The notes beneath the pieces were generated by a model that worked only from the letters and a program-made list of their open reading frames with translations, was not told the DNA's origin and searched no databases. A stretch of 64,000 nt of DNA from Candidatus Nyctobacter psychrophilus (GTDB lineage: Bacteria > Vulcanimicrobiota > Vulcanimicrobiia > Vulcanimicrobiales > Vulcanimicrobiaceae). A program made the translations under genes and the position numbers. Within the stretch, counting starts at the first letter, position 1. Every line of letters begins with the position of its first letter. The stretch spans positions 1 through 64,000 of the forward strand of contig JACRTY010000017.1 of NCBI GenBank assembly GCA_014305025.1, given 5' to 3'. Shown one piece after another: positions 42,425 through 50,883 of the stretch.

Positions 42425-43768
42425 CTACACCCGCGCGGCGAGGTAACTCTGCAAGCCCTCGACGTTCACGCGATCCTGCCGCATCGTGTCGCGGTCGCGG
42501 ACCGTGACCGTGTCGTCGCCGAGGCTCTGGTAGTCGACCATGACGCAGAACGGCGTCCCGATCTCGTCTTGTCGCCGGTAGAGTTGCCCGACGTTGCCTT
42601 CGTCGTACTGGGAGCGCAGGTGCGGGCGCAGCGAGGATTCGAGACGTCGGGCGAACGCGACGAGTTCCGGCTTGTTGCGCGCGAGCGGAAAGACGCCGAC
42701 TTGGACGGGCGCGATCTTCGGATGGAAGCGCAGCACCGTCCGTCGCGTTTCCTTGCCGGACTCCGCATCCCTGACCACTTCATCAGCGTAGGCGTCGATC
42801 AGCATGGTCAGCGTCGTACGGTCCATGCCGGCGGAGCTTTCGATGAGGAGCGGCGTGTATTTCGTCTTGCTCGCCTCATCGAAAAAGGTTAGGTCCTTAC
42901 CGGACAGCGCCATGTGCGCGTCGAGGTCGTAGGTGCCGCGGTGCGCGATCGATTCGAGTTCGCCCCAGCCCCAGGGAAAGAGGTACTCGACGTCGATGCC
43001 GGCTTTGGCATAGTGGGGCCGCTCTGCGGGTTTCAATTCATAGAAGCGCAGGCGCTCCGGCGTGACGCCGTACTGGCTGTACCAACGTTTGCGCGCCTCG
43101 ACCCACCGCTCATACCACGCCACATCGTTGCCGTCGTCGGGCACGAAGAATTCGAGCTCGGCCTGCTCGAACTCTCTCACGCGAAAGGTCAGATTGCCCG
43201 GCGTAATCTCGTTGCGAAACGACTTGCCGATCTGCGCGACGCCGAACGGCGGCCGTTTCCGCGCACTTTGATAGATGTTCTTGAAGTTGACGAAAATGCC
43301 CTGAGCGGTTTCGGGCCGCAAATACGTCCGCGCGGCCGAGTCTTCGAGCGGGCCGACGCTCGTTTGCATCATGAGGTTGAAGTTGCGCGGCTCGGTCAAC
43401 GTGCCGCGCATTCCGCAGTCGGGACACTGTTCGCGCGACGCCAAATGATCGAGCCGGAAGCGGTGCTTGCAGTTCGTGCAGTCCACCAGCTTGTCGACGA
43501 ACTGCCCGACGTGCCCTGAAGCGACCCACGTGCTCGGATGCATGATAATCGATGAGTCGAAAGCGACGACGTCGTCGCGCAATTCGACCATCTCGCGCCA
43601 CCATGCGTCCTTGACGTTGCGTTTGAGGATGGCGCCGAGCGGTCCGTAGTCGAAGAAGCCGCCGATGCCGCCGTAGATCTCGCTCGACGCAAAGATGAAA
43701 CCGCGCCGTTTTGCGAGCGCCGTGATCTGTTCCAGGCTGACGCGCGGTTTCGGATCGGTCACGGCCAT
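42425..43768 (-). CDS. glyQS: Glycine-tRNA ligase, dimeric (alpha2) type
   Basis: Charges tRNA-Gly. At 447 residues it is the single-chain class II form found in many Gram-positives, archaea and several other phyla, not the two-chain glyQ/glyS form. Motifs: RRGFIFASSEIYGGIGGFFDYGPLG at the N-terminus, a Cys-x2-Cys-x(n)-Cys-x2-Cys zinc-like insertion (CTNCKHRF and CPDCGMRG), LRPETAQGIFVNFKN, QIGKSFRNEITPGNLTFRVREFEQAE (motif 2), and the anticodon-binding domain with FHPKIAPVQVGVFPL. Complete and unremarkable. Confidence 0.96.
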   Translation of the reverse strand: MAVTDPKPRVSLEQITALAKRRGFIFASSEIYGGIGGFFDYGPLGAILKRNVKDAWWREMVELRDDVVAFDSSIIMHPSTWVASGHVGQFVDKLVDCTNCKHRFRLDHLASREQCPDCGMRGTLTEPRNFNLMMQTSVGPLEDSAARTYLRPETAQGIFVNFKNIYQSARKRPPFGVAQIGKSFRNEITPGNLTFRVREFEQAELEFFVPDDGNDVAWYERWVEARKRWYSQYGVTPERLRFYELKPAERPHYAKAGIDVEYLFPWGWGELESIAHRGTYDLDAHMALSGKDLTFFDEASKTKYTPLLIESSAGMDRTTLTMLIDAYADEVVRDAESGKETRRTVLRFHPKIAPVQVGVFPLARNKPELVAFARRLESSLRPHLRSQYDEGNVGQLYRRQDEIGTPFCVMVDYQSLGDDTVTVRDRDTMRQDRVNVEGLQSYLAARV

Positions 43769-43798
43769 GCGCGCTTCGATTAGGGCCGCCCCGAGGGT

Positions 43799-44860
43799 GT
43801 GCCTCCTGCTCTCGTTGTACTGTGCGGCGTGAGTTCGCTTTCGACCCCACTCATACTTGGACTATTCGTCCTTGCCGGCGCGGCGATCTGGTGGGCCGGC
43901 GCCATCCTGGCGGGGACGACGGATGCGATCGACGCGCACTTTGAATGGGGCGAAGGTTTGGGGGGCGCCGTCTTTCTCGCGATTGCGACGAACCTGCCGG
44001 AGGTCGCGATCATCGTCGGCGGTGCGTTTTCGCACAACTTGTCGCTGGCCGTCGGCAACATCCTTGGCGGCATCGCGATCCAGACCGTCGTGCTCGCGTA
44101 CCTCGACGGTCCGGCGCTGCGCAACCGCGTGCCGCTGTCGTCCAGCGTCTCGTCGCTCACGATCGCGCTCGAAAGCTTCGTGCTGATCGCGATTCTGATG
44201 TTCTGCATGCTCGGCGCACTCTCGCCGCCGAGCCTGGTGATCGCGCGCACGACGCCGGCGGAACTCGCGATCGTGGCGACGTGGCTCGGCGGCCTGTGGC
44301 TCATTCGGCATAACGAAGACCGGCAAGTGTGGCATGCCGCGCGCGAAGAGGTCGCGCACGAAGCGCCCCTCATGGCCAAAAAGCACCGCCCGCTCGGGCA
44401 GGTTTTCGCCCTTTTCGCGGTCGCAGCCGTCGTAACGCTGGTCGCGGGCCTCATTTTGGCGCTGACGAGTTCGGTCGCCGCCGACCGTTTTCACATCGGC
44501 GGCGTCATTTTCGGGGCGACGATCCTCGCGGCGACGACGGCGCTGCCGGAATTGACGACGGGGCTCTATGCCGTTCGCGCCGGCCGGTACGAACTGGCGA
44601 TGAGCGACATCATCGCGGGCAACGCGTTCCTGCCGGTGCTTTTCTTGTTCGGAACCTTACTGAGCGGCCGGGCGCTGCTGCCCGACGCGCAGGCGCCTGA
44701 CCTCTACTTGACGGCCCTCGGCGCTCTCTTGACCGCGGTCTACGGCATCGGCGTCATCATCCGCTCCAAACGCATGATCTTCGGAGCGGGCGTCGATTCG
44801 ATTCTCGTCTTCGTGTTGTACGCGATCGGCGTCGGCGGATTGTTCATCATCGCGCGCTGA
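43799..44860 (+). CDS. Sodium/calcium-exchanger-family membrane antiporter
   Basis: A polytopic protein with about ten hydrophobic segments and two related halves. The alpha-1 repeat reads FLAIATNLPEVAIIVGGAF...LAVGNILGGI and alpha-2 reads FGATILAATTALPELTTGLYAVRAG...ALSDIIAGNAF-like (here AMSDIIAGNAF), each with the Glu and Asn residues that bind Ca2+ and Na+ in CaCA proteins. It is likely to exchange Ca2+ or another cation. The start is either GTG 43799 or GTG 43829; only 30 bases separate 43799 from the divergent glyQS start, which makes the later start a fair alternative. Confidence 0.88.
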   Translation: MPPALVVLCGVSSLSTPLILGLFVLAGAAIWWAGAILAGTTDAIDAHFEWGEGLGGAVFLAIATNLPEVAIIVGGAFSHNLSLAVGNILGGIAIQTVVLAYLDGPALRNRVPLSSSVSSLTIALESFVLIAILMFCMLGALSPPSLVIARTTPAELAIVATWLGGLWLIRHNEDRQVWHAAREEVAHEAPLMAKKHRPLGQVFALFAVAAVVTLVAGLILALTSSVAADRFHIGGVIFGATILAATTALPELTTGLYAVRAGRYELAMSDIIAGNAFLPVLFLFGTLLSGRALLPDAQAPDLYLTALGALLTAVYGIGVIIRSKRMIFGAGVDSILVFVLYAIGVGGLFIIAR

Positions 44861-44869
44861 GCGGGGCTG

Positions 44870-45292
44870 TCACGACTTCTTGCGGCCGCGGCGATTGGGA
44901 TTGGGCGGTACCTTCTTGCCGGCACGCCGCGCTTGGGACAGCCCGATCGCGATCGCCTGTTTGCGGCTCTTCACCTTACTGCCCGAACGCCCGCTGCGCG
45001 CCGTGCCGCTCTTGTACTCGCGCATCTCGCTGCGCACGCTCTCCGACGCACCGCGACCGTCCTTACGGCGGCCGTTACTGCTCTTCTTACGCGCCGAGGC
45101 TTTACGACCCGAGGTCGACTTCTTCCGGGTTGATTGCGATTTCTTGCGACTCGACGATGACTTCTTACGAGACGACGAAGCCTTCTTACGGGTCGTTGAA
45201 CTCTTACGAGCGGCGGACGACTTCTTGCGTCCCGGCGATGACTTCTTGCGTGTTGCTGAAGTCTTCTTTTTGGTGGTGGAACGGGCAGCCAT
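44870..45292 (-). CDS. Lysine/arginine-rich histone-H1-like protein with DUF6496-type C-terminus
   Basis: A 140-residue, extremely basic protein. Residues 1-75 are a low-complexity tract of R-K-K-S-S repeats like the tails of eukaryotic H1 and of bacterial H1-like proteins (AlgP, HctB). The C-terminal part SEMREYKSGTARSGRSGSKV followed by KSRKQAIAIGLSQARRAG is the compact motif of DUF6496 proteins. It probably binds DNA or RNA non-specifically and helps compact the nucleoid. The DNA is a run of related codons (TTCTTGCG/TTCTTACG on the plus strand), so slippage or recombination could change the length of the tail. It converges with the exchanger gene after ten bases. Confidence 0.82.
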   Translation of the reverse strand: MAARSTTKKKTSATRKKSSPGRKKSSAARKSSTTRKKASSSRKKSSSSRKKSQSTRKKSTSGRKASARKKSSNGRRKDGRGASESVRSEMREYKSGTARSGRSGSKVKSRKQAIAIGLSQARRAGKKVPPNPNRRGRKKS

Positions 45293-45412
45293 CGATCATG
45301 CCCTCCTTTACGTTCTGCTTACCCGCTCAGATAAACGGAAACCCACGCGATGAAGCGCATGACCATCAGCGCGATGCGAGCGCGACGCCAGTCGTGATCA
45401 ATTGCCCGGCCG

Positions 45413-46666
45413 TCAGTACGTCTTACCGTGGTGCGTATCGGGTTTGGTGGTCATAAGCTCACAGGATCGACATCCCATATCCTTCAGCGCAACGCTATGC
45501 TCAGGTACGGCATTCTCGGTACGACGCGACGAGGGCCGACCGCTATAGCGCCGCCCGCGCCAGGTGACACCGCGGCCCGAGAGCACGCGCAGGGTCGAGT
45601 TGACGGCGAGCGCGGCCAAGATCGCGGTGCCCAGCGGCTGCAGGAAGGCCGTTGCGCGCGGCATGCCGACCACGCCGATGCCGTGCATCATCGTCACGAC
45701 GGTGGTCGCCGCTGCGGCCAGCGCTTCAGCGCTCTCGTACGAGCGTCCCCGAAGCGCTGCGCGCAATGCCAGCACCGGCGGGGCGCTCAGCGCGGTCATG
45801 TACGCGACGGCGCCGAGCAGTGCGGGAACGTTGCCGCGTGCACCGACGAATAGGTTTTTCGTGAAGCCTTCCCAGATTTCGCCGAACGAATGATACATGC
45901 GCACGCGGGCCAGCCGCGTGCCGCCGCCAAGCAGCAGCCGGAAGCGCCCGTCGGCTTTGAGGTTACGGGCGAACGAAACGTCGTCGACGAGTTCACCGCG
46001 CAGCGCAGCGTGGCCGCCGAGCCCATCGTACGCCGCGCGGGACACCAGTATGTATTGGCCGTTGGCAAGCGCGCGTTCCGGTTGCAACGGATCGTTGATC
46101 TGCTCAAATGTGCCGGACGCGTAGAGGATCATCGCCAGAATGAACGGCAACGTCGCGCGCTCCCAGAACGATCCTAGCTCCTGCGCCGTCACAATGGAGA
46201 GCGCGTCGGTCTGCGCGCCTAGCGCGAAGGACAATGCGGAGGCAGTCGCCGCTGGCTCATGCCGCGAATCGGCATCGGTAAAGAGATACCAGTCACCGCG
46301 AGCGTAACGCGCGCCTTGATGGAGCGCCCACGGTTTTCCGACCCACCCTTCGGGAAGCGACTCACCGGACAGGACGCGCAACTGCGGAAACTCGAGCGCA
46401 AGCTGCGCCAAGATTTGAGGCGTTGCGTCTTCGGAACGATCGTCGACGACTATGATCTCCGCGTCGACGTGTCGTTGCGCGAGCAGCGACCGCACGCAGC
46501 GTTCAATCGAGCGCGCTTCGTTGCGCGCCGGCACGATGATCGAAATGGGCGGGAGCGCCTGCATGGGCGACGCGTCGATCAGCGGAATATCGAACCAACC
46601 GGCATCGAATCGCGCGGTGCGCGCGGCGAAAGCGAGCGCAACGGCCGCACTGAGGTGCGTGAGCAC
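45413..46666 (-). CDS. Membrane-anchored family 2 glycosyltransferase (CrtQ/HpnB-like)
   Basis: From GTG 46666, three bases after the rlmN stop, the protein has about 417 residues: a short hydrophobic N-terminus (VLTHLSAAVALAFAARTA), then the GT2 core PPISIIVPARNEARSIERCVRSLL, EIIVVDDRSEDATPQIL, WVGKPWALHQGARYARGDWYLFTDADSRHEP and GHAALRGELVDDVSFARNLK (the ED-like catalytic site), and two or three C-terminal membrane segments. The pattern is that of carotenoid/hopanoid-associated glycosyltransferases, but no carotenoid or hopanoid gene lies nearby. The longest frame would overlap rlmN by 64 bases. The last ~45 residues are hydrophilic and hold Cys-Arg-Ser-Cys. Confidence 0.85.
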   Translation of the reverse strand: MLTHLSAAVALAFAARTARFDAGWFDIPLIDASPMQALPPISIIVPARNEARSIERCVRSLLAQRHVDAEIIVVDDRSEDATPQILAQLALEFPQLRVLSGESLPEGWVGKPWALHQGARYARGDWYLFTDADSRHEPAATASALSFALGAQTDALSIVTAQELGSFWERATLPFILAMILYASGTFEQINDPLQPERALANGQYILVSRAAYDGLGGHAALRGELVDDVSFARNLKADGRFRLLLGGGTRLARVRMYHSFGEIWEGFTKNLFVGARGNVPALLGAVAYMTALSAPPVLALRAALRGRSYESAEALAAAATTVVTMMHGIGVVGMPRATAFLQPLGTAILAALAVNSTLRVLSGRGVTWRGRRYSGRPSSRRTENAVPEHSVALKDMGCRSCELMTTKPDTHHGKTY

Positions 46667-46668
46667 GG

Positions 46669-47766
46669 TCAGCCCGCAGCAGCGTGCCGAACGTTCGCGC
46701 GGGGTTGGGTCTGCGCGCGCAATTGCCCGCAAGCGGCCGCAATGTCGCGGCCCATCGGCGTCCGCACCGTCGTTGGAACCCCCGCGGCGTCAAGGATTCG
46801 CTGGAAGGCGCGGATACGGGGCTCCGGCGTACCCCGCAGCGGAGCGTCGGGAGTTGCGTTGTACGGGATCAAGTTGACGTGATAGAGCCGCGCGCGCATC
46901 AGCTGCGCGAGGGCGCGCGCCGAGGCGTCGTCGTCGTTGACGCCGGCCAGCATCACGTATTCGAAGAAAATTTTGCGGCGCGTCCGCTCGATATAGGCGG
47001 CGCACGCCGCCATCAGTTGAGCGAGCGGATAACGCCGATTGACGGGCATCAGCGCCGCACGTTGCGCGTCGGTCGGGGCGTGCAGCGACACGGCCAAGTT
47101 GACTTGCAAAGCCGCTTGGGCGAAGCGTTCGATCTGCGGGACGAGGCCGACGGTCGAGATCGTGATGTGCCGGTGACCGAGCCCAAAGCCGTGCGGGTCG
47201 TTCAACAGCGCGACCGCGTCCATCACGGACTCGTAATTGGCGAACGGTTCGCCCTGACCCATGAACACGATGTTGGTGATCTTCTTACCGCGGGCTTTGA
47301 GGTCGCGCGCAAAGAAGCGGGCTTGATCGAAGATTTCGACGGCGCTCAAGTTGCGCGTGAAGCCGGCTTGACCGGTCGAGCAGAACGCGCAGGCATACGC
47401 GCAACCCGCTTGGCTCGAAATGCAGACCGTCGTGCGTCCGCCCCAGTGTTCCATGAGAACGGCCTCGACCTCGCTACCGTCATGCAAGCGGAATAAGCCC
47501 TTCGTCGTTTGTTCGTCCGCCGAATGCTGCAAGGTCACGGGCGTGAGCGATTCCAGTTCGAACTGCTCGGCCGCCAGGCGTTCGCGTAACTCGAGCGGCA
47601 GCACCGAGATCGCCCCGATATCCGGCACAAGTTCCTTCACCGCCGCGCGATACAACTGCTGCAAACGATATGGTTCGAGCGCATGCGCACCGGCAAACGC
47701 CGCCACATCCGCAAAGCCTGCGCGTTGCGCCCGTTCTGTCAACCAGTGTTCCGAAGGAGCGGTCAC
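46669..47766 (-). CDS. rlmN: 23S rRNA (adenine2503-C2)-methyltransferase
   Basis: A radical-SAM enzyme that methylates A2503 of 23S rRNA and also A37 of some tRNAs. SQAGCAYACAFCSTGQAGFTR carries the C-x3-C-x2-C cluster motif, IVFMGQGEPFANYESVMDAV and ITISTVGLVPQIERFA the SAM-binding strands, and AACGQLR the C-terminal catalytic Cys region. Length (365) is normal. It sits in a run of minus-strand genes, upstream of the GT2 gene. Confidence 0.95.
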   Translation of the reverse strand: MTAPSEHWLTERAQRAGFADVAAFAGAHALEPYRLQQLYRAAVKELVPDIGAISVLPLELRERLAAEQFELESLTPVTLQHSADEQTTKGLFRLHDGSEVEAVLMEHWGGRTTVCISSQAGCAYACAFCSTGQAGFTRNLSAVEIFDQARFFARDLKARGKKITNIVFMGQGEPFANYESVMDAVALLNDPHGFGLGHRHITISTVGLVPQIERFAQAALQVNLAVSLHAPTDAQRAALMPVNRRYPLAQLMAACAAYIERTRRKIFFEYVMLAGVNDDDASARALAQLMRARLYHVNLIPYNATPDAPLRGTPEPRIRAFQRILDAAGVPTTVRTPMGRDIAAACGQLRAQTQPRANVRHAAAG

Positions 47767-47793
47767 GATCGTACAGAGTATACCATGCGCGGA

Positions 47794-48483
47794 TCAGACT
47801 TCGAAAAGTGGAACCTGCTCGACCGAAGACGTTACGGCGGCCGGCCGTTCATCGAGTTTGGCCCGTACGCTCTTGAGATCGTTCCACACCAGCCGCTTGG
47901 CGGCGCCCAGCTCTCCGCCGGTCATGCGCAAGATGTAGGCCGGGTGAAACGTCGCGAGCAACGGGATGCCGCCGGGGCCATCGAACCACTGCCCGCGTTG
48001 ACGCGTGAGCGAAAAAGTCGGCCCGAGGAACGACTTTGCGGACGGCGCTCCGAGTGCCAAAATGGCCCGCGGTCGCAGAATCGCAATCTGCTCGTCGAGG
48101 TACGGGCGGCAATTCGCCATTTCGGCGGGCGTCGGAGCGCGATTGCGCAAGCGCACGCCGTCGTCGTACGTCGGGCGGCACTTGACGGTGTTGGCGATGA
48201 ACACGTCCGCGCGCGGCAAGCCGATGGCGAGCAACATCCGTTCGAGCAGCTCGCCGGCGCGGCCGACGAACGGCCGGCCGAGCTGATCTTCGGTCTCACC
48301 CGGCCCTTCACCGACGACCATCAGCGCGGCACACGCGTCGCCTTCTCCGTAGACGCTGCGTTGCCGAATCGAACCGATCTCGCACCGGCGGCAGCGGTCG
48401 ACGACCTCGGCCGCCTCCGCCAAGCGCCGCTCGCGGCTCGCGCGTTCGCCGAGTGTCAGCATTTCCGCTTCGGCGCCGTTCAT
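47794..48483 (-). CDS. Uracil-DNA glycosylase, family 4 (Fe-S type)
   Basis: Removes uracil from DNA. The ATG at 48483 overlaps the stop of the upstream gene (ATGA), which decides against a start four codons earlier. CRRCEIG near residue 30 is the first pair of cluster Cys residues; VVGEGPGETEDQLGRPFVGRAGELLERML is the family-4 active-site region; IANTVKCRPTYDDGVRLRNRAPTPAEMANCRPYL includes the further cluster Cys residues; LLATFHPAYILR is the second active-site motif. About 229 residues, normal for the family. Confidence 0.93.
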   Translation of the reverse strand: MNGAEAEMLTLGERASRERRLAEAAEVVDRCRRCEIGSIRQRSVYGEGDACAALMVVGEGPGETEDQLGRPFVGRAGELLERMLLAIGLPRADVFIANTVKCRPTYDDGVRLRNRAPTPAEMANCRPYLDEQIAILRPRAILALGAPSAKSFLGPTFSLTRQRGQWFDGPGGIPLLATFHPAYILRMTGGELGAAKRLVWNDLKSVRAKLDERPAAVTSSVEQVPLFEV

Positions 48484-48842
48484 TGCGCCGCACACTCCAT
48501 GAAGACACCCGGCATCGGCTCGAGCAACACCGCCTCGCCGTAGGCGAGGACGCGCGTCGATCCGTCTTGTCGTTCGCTGGCATCGAAATGCAACCGCACG
48601 ACGCCGTTGGCGCCTCTTTGCTCGGCTTCACCGAGCAACGCCGCGAGCGACCCGCTGCGCGCGCGTTCGGCGGCCGTGAGGTATTCGACCGGAGCGAAGC
48701 CGATGAAGGTGCCGAGCGTGCGAAACGTCGCGCGCAAAAAATTGCCCGGCGTGACGGCTTCACCGCGCACGAAGCCGAACGACGTCACGATACGAAAACC
48801 TTCAAGCCGTTCGAACGTGACCACCGCTTCAGGCGAAATCAT
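48480..48842 (-). CDS. UPF0145 (YbjQ-like) protein
   Basis: A 120-residue protein of the YbjQ/UPF0145 family, sometimes called heavy-metal-binding domain, whose function is not settled. GFRIVTSFGFVRGEAVTPGN and FAPVEYLTAAERARSGSLAALLGEAEQRGANGVVRLHFDASE show the typical strand, helix (L-x-x-A-R-x-x-A) and GANAVV-like strand. The ATG at 48842 overlaps the stop of the upstream GT2 gene, and its own stop overlaps the glycosylase start, so all three are coupled. Confidence 0.83.
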   Translation of the reverse strand: MISPEAVVTFERLEGFRIVTSFGFVRGEAVTPGNFLRATFRTLGTFIGFAPVEYLTAAERARSGSLAALLGEAEQRGANGVVRLHFDASERQDGSTRVLAYGEAVLLEPMPGVFMECAAQ

Positions 48843-49735
48843 CGTGCACGAAAGGCGCGCCGCGCGCCGGCGACCGTTGCCGCGAGCAATCCGGCGTAGA
48901 GGACATACCGCCCGATCAGGACCGTCACCAGCGCTCCGTACCAAGCGGCGCCGTGATGCTTGAGCCAATAGGCGCGGCGCGAACGTTGTTTGCGCGCTTC
49001 GACGCTGTACCGACCGCGCGCACTTCCCATGCCTTCATGCACCGCTTCGCTGGCCGGAACGTACCAGGTCTCCCAGCCGGCCGCGGCCGCCCGCTTGGCC
49101 AGATCGACCTCTTCGTGGTACAGGAAGAACCGCTCGTCGAAGGACCCGATCTCATCCAGCAGCGTGCGCCGAATGGCGAGCGCCGCACCAATCGCCAGGT
49201 CGACCCGGCGCTGTGAGGCGTGCCCCCACGCGCGCAGCGCGGCACCATTGGCACGCGACCGGAACGGTGGCCAATCGCCCCACGCGCTGGAACGTAAAAA
49301 CGCTCCGCTCCACGTATCGAACTCCCCGCACGACTCTGCAATCGTGCCGTCGAGATTGTAGATGCGCGAGCCCGCGATGCCGCAATGCGGGTGCGCGTCC
49401 AGAAAGGCGGTCATCTCGGCGAGCGCACCGTCGCGTAGCTCGGCATCGGGGTTCAACAAGAAAATGTACGGCGCGCCGGTGACCGCCACGGCGCGATTGC
49501 ACGCCGCCGCAAAACCCAGATTGGCGCCGTTCTCGACGATCGTCACGCGCTGCGCGTAGCGCTCGCGCAGAAACTCGCGACTGCCGTCGCTCGACCCGTT
49601 GTCGCTGACGACGACCCGCGCGAACGTCGGATCGGCGCGCACCTCCGAGAGCGCGAACACCGAATCGAGTGCGGTCGCGATCTTGTCTTTATCGTTCCAA
49701 CACACGACGATCACGTCGACCGTCGGCTTGCTCAC
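48839..49735 (-). CDS. Family 2 glycosyltransferase (rhamnosyltransferase-like)
   Basis: From GTG 49735 the protein has 298 residues: TVDVIVVCWNDKDKIATALDSV, RVVVSDNGSSDGSREFL, NLGFAAACNRAVAV, IFLLNPDAELRDGALAEM and DERFFLYHEEVDLAKRAAAAGWETWYVP, the full GT2 motif set for WbbL-like enzymes. A C-terminal hydrophobic stretch (ALVTVLIGRYVLYAGLLAATVAGA) could anchor it. The frame is open to 49984 but the added part is the antisense of prfB. It lies between prfB and the UPF0145 gene with tight spacing, so a sugar-transfer enzyme is embedded in a translation/repair operon. Confidence 0.88.
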   Translation of the reverse strand: MSKPTVDVIVVCWNDKDKIATALDSVFALSEVRADPTFARVVVSDNGSSDGSREFLRERYAQRVTIVENGANLGFAAACNRAVAVTGAPYIFLLNPDAELRDGALAEMTAFLDAHPHCGIAGSRIYNLDGTIAESCGEFDTWSGAFLRSSAWGDWPPFRSRANGAALRAWGHASQRRVDLAIGAALAIRRTLLDEIGSFDERFFLYHEEVDLAKRAAAAGWETWYVPASEAVHEGMGSARGRYSVEARKQRSRRAYWLKHHGAAWYGALVTVLIGRYVLYAGLLAATVAGARRAFRAR

Positions 49736-49751
49736 GCGGGGCGCAGTCCCA

Positions 49752-50865
49752 TTACGCGGCTCCGGCCAGGCGCGGCCGTTGCTGCAAGTACGGCCAGATG
49801 AAGGCGTCGAGCGCACCGTCGAGCACGGCGGCGACGTTGCCGGTTTCCACATCGGTGCGATGGTCTTTGACCAGCGTGTACGGTTGCAGCACGTAGGAGC
49901 GGATTTGCGAACCCCACTCGTTCGCGCGCCGCTCGCCGCGCAGTTCGGCGAGCTTGGCTTCGCGCTCTTCGAGTTCGCGCGCAACCAGATGCGAACGCAG
50001 CATCGTCATCGCGACCTCGCGGTTCTGCATCTGCGAGCGTTCTTGTTGCGAGGCGACGATGATGCCGGTGGGCACATGCGTGATGCGGATCGCGGACTCC
50101 GTCTTGTTGACGTATTGGCCGCCCGCGCCGCCGGACTTGTAGGTTTCGATGCGCAGGTCTTCGGGCTTGATGTCGATCGTCGTCTTCTCATCCCCGGCGA
50201 TCTCCGGTACGATGTCCACCGAGGCGAACGAGGTGTGGCGCCGATGCTGCTGGTCGAACGGCGAGATGCGCACGAGCCGGTGCACGCCGCGTTCGCTCTC
50301 GAGCATGCCGTACGCATTGCGGCCGCGCACGAAGAACGTCACCGACTTCAACCCCGCTTCTTCGGCGGGCGACTCCTCGGCGAGATGCGTCGCGAACCCT
50401 TTGCCCTCGGCCCAGCGCAGGTACATCCGCGCCAACATCTGCGTCCAGTCGGCCGCGTCGATGCCGCCGGCACCCGCGTGAATCGTCACGATCGCGCCGT
50501 GATCATCGTACTCGCGGTCGAAGTTGGCAGCCATCTCGAACGCATCGACGTCGGCGCCGGCAGCATCGATCAACGCATCGACTTCAGCCGCCGCGCCTTC
50601 TTCGTCGCCCAGAACCTCGAGCGTCTCACGCGCATCCGTTAACCGGCGCGCCGTGGCCGACATCGCGTCGACTTCCTCGCGCAACGCGGCGAGCCGTTTC
50701 ATCACCTGCTGGGCGGCATCCGGCGCGTTCCAGAACGCCTCGTCGTGCGTGCGACGTTCGAGTTCGGCTACCGAGCGAGCCTTCCCATCGTAGTCAAAGA
50801 CGCACCTTGAGCGCATGCAATCGCTCCTCGAGCCTCGCGATGGTCGTCAACTGGGAATCGCTCAT
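49752..50865 (-). CDS. prfB: Peptide chain release factor 2, with programmed +1 frameshift
   Basis: Releases peptides at UGA and UAA. The gene begins with ATG 50865 (MSDSQLTTIARLEERLHAL) and meets an in-frame TGA at 50796-50794 after 23 codons; a +1 shift at CTT TGA C joins it to the main frame (DYDGKARS...). Motifs of the main part: GAGGIDAADWTQMLARMY (the GGQ-domain flank), SPFDQQHRRHTSFASV (the SPF tripeptide region for UGA/UAA reading) and YKSGGAGGQYVNKTESAIRI (the GGQ catalytic loop). Joined length is about 370 residues, normal for RF2. It follows secA by 18 bases. Confidence 0.96.
50793..50808 (-). promoter_or_regulatory. RF2 autoregulatory frameshift site
   Basis: On the minus strand the bases read AAGGTGCGTCTTTGAC: an SD-like AAGGTG, three bases, the slippery CTT and the in-frame TGA followed by C. 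When RF2 is scarce, the slow TGA lets the ribosome slip +1 and make full-length RF2. This is the conserved arrangement known from E. coli and most bacteria. Confidence 0.93.
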
Positions 50866-50883
50866 GGTTCTCTTCCTTCCGTG

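Noticed and set aside
44870-45353. Plus-strand 157-codon frame opposite the H1-like gene
   Set aside because: It is the mirror of the lysine codons (Leu/Phe/Asp repeats) and has no independent support, whereas the minus frame has a recognisable C-terminal domain.
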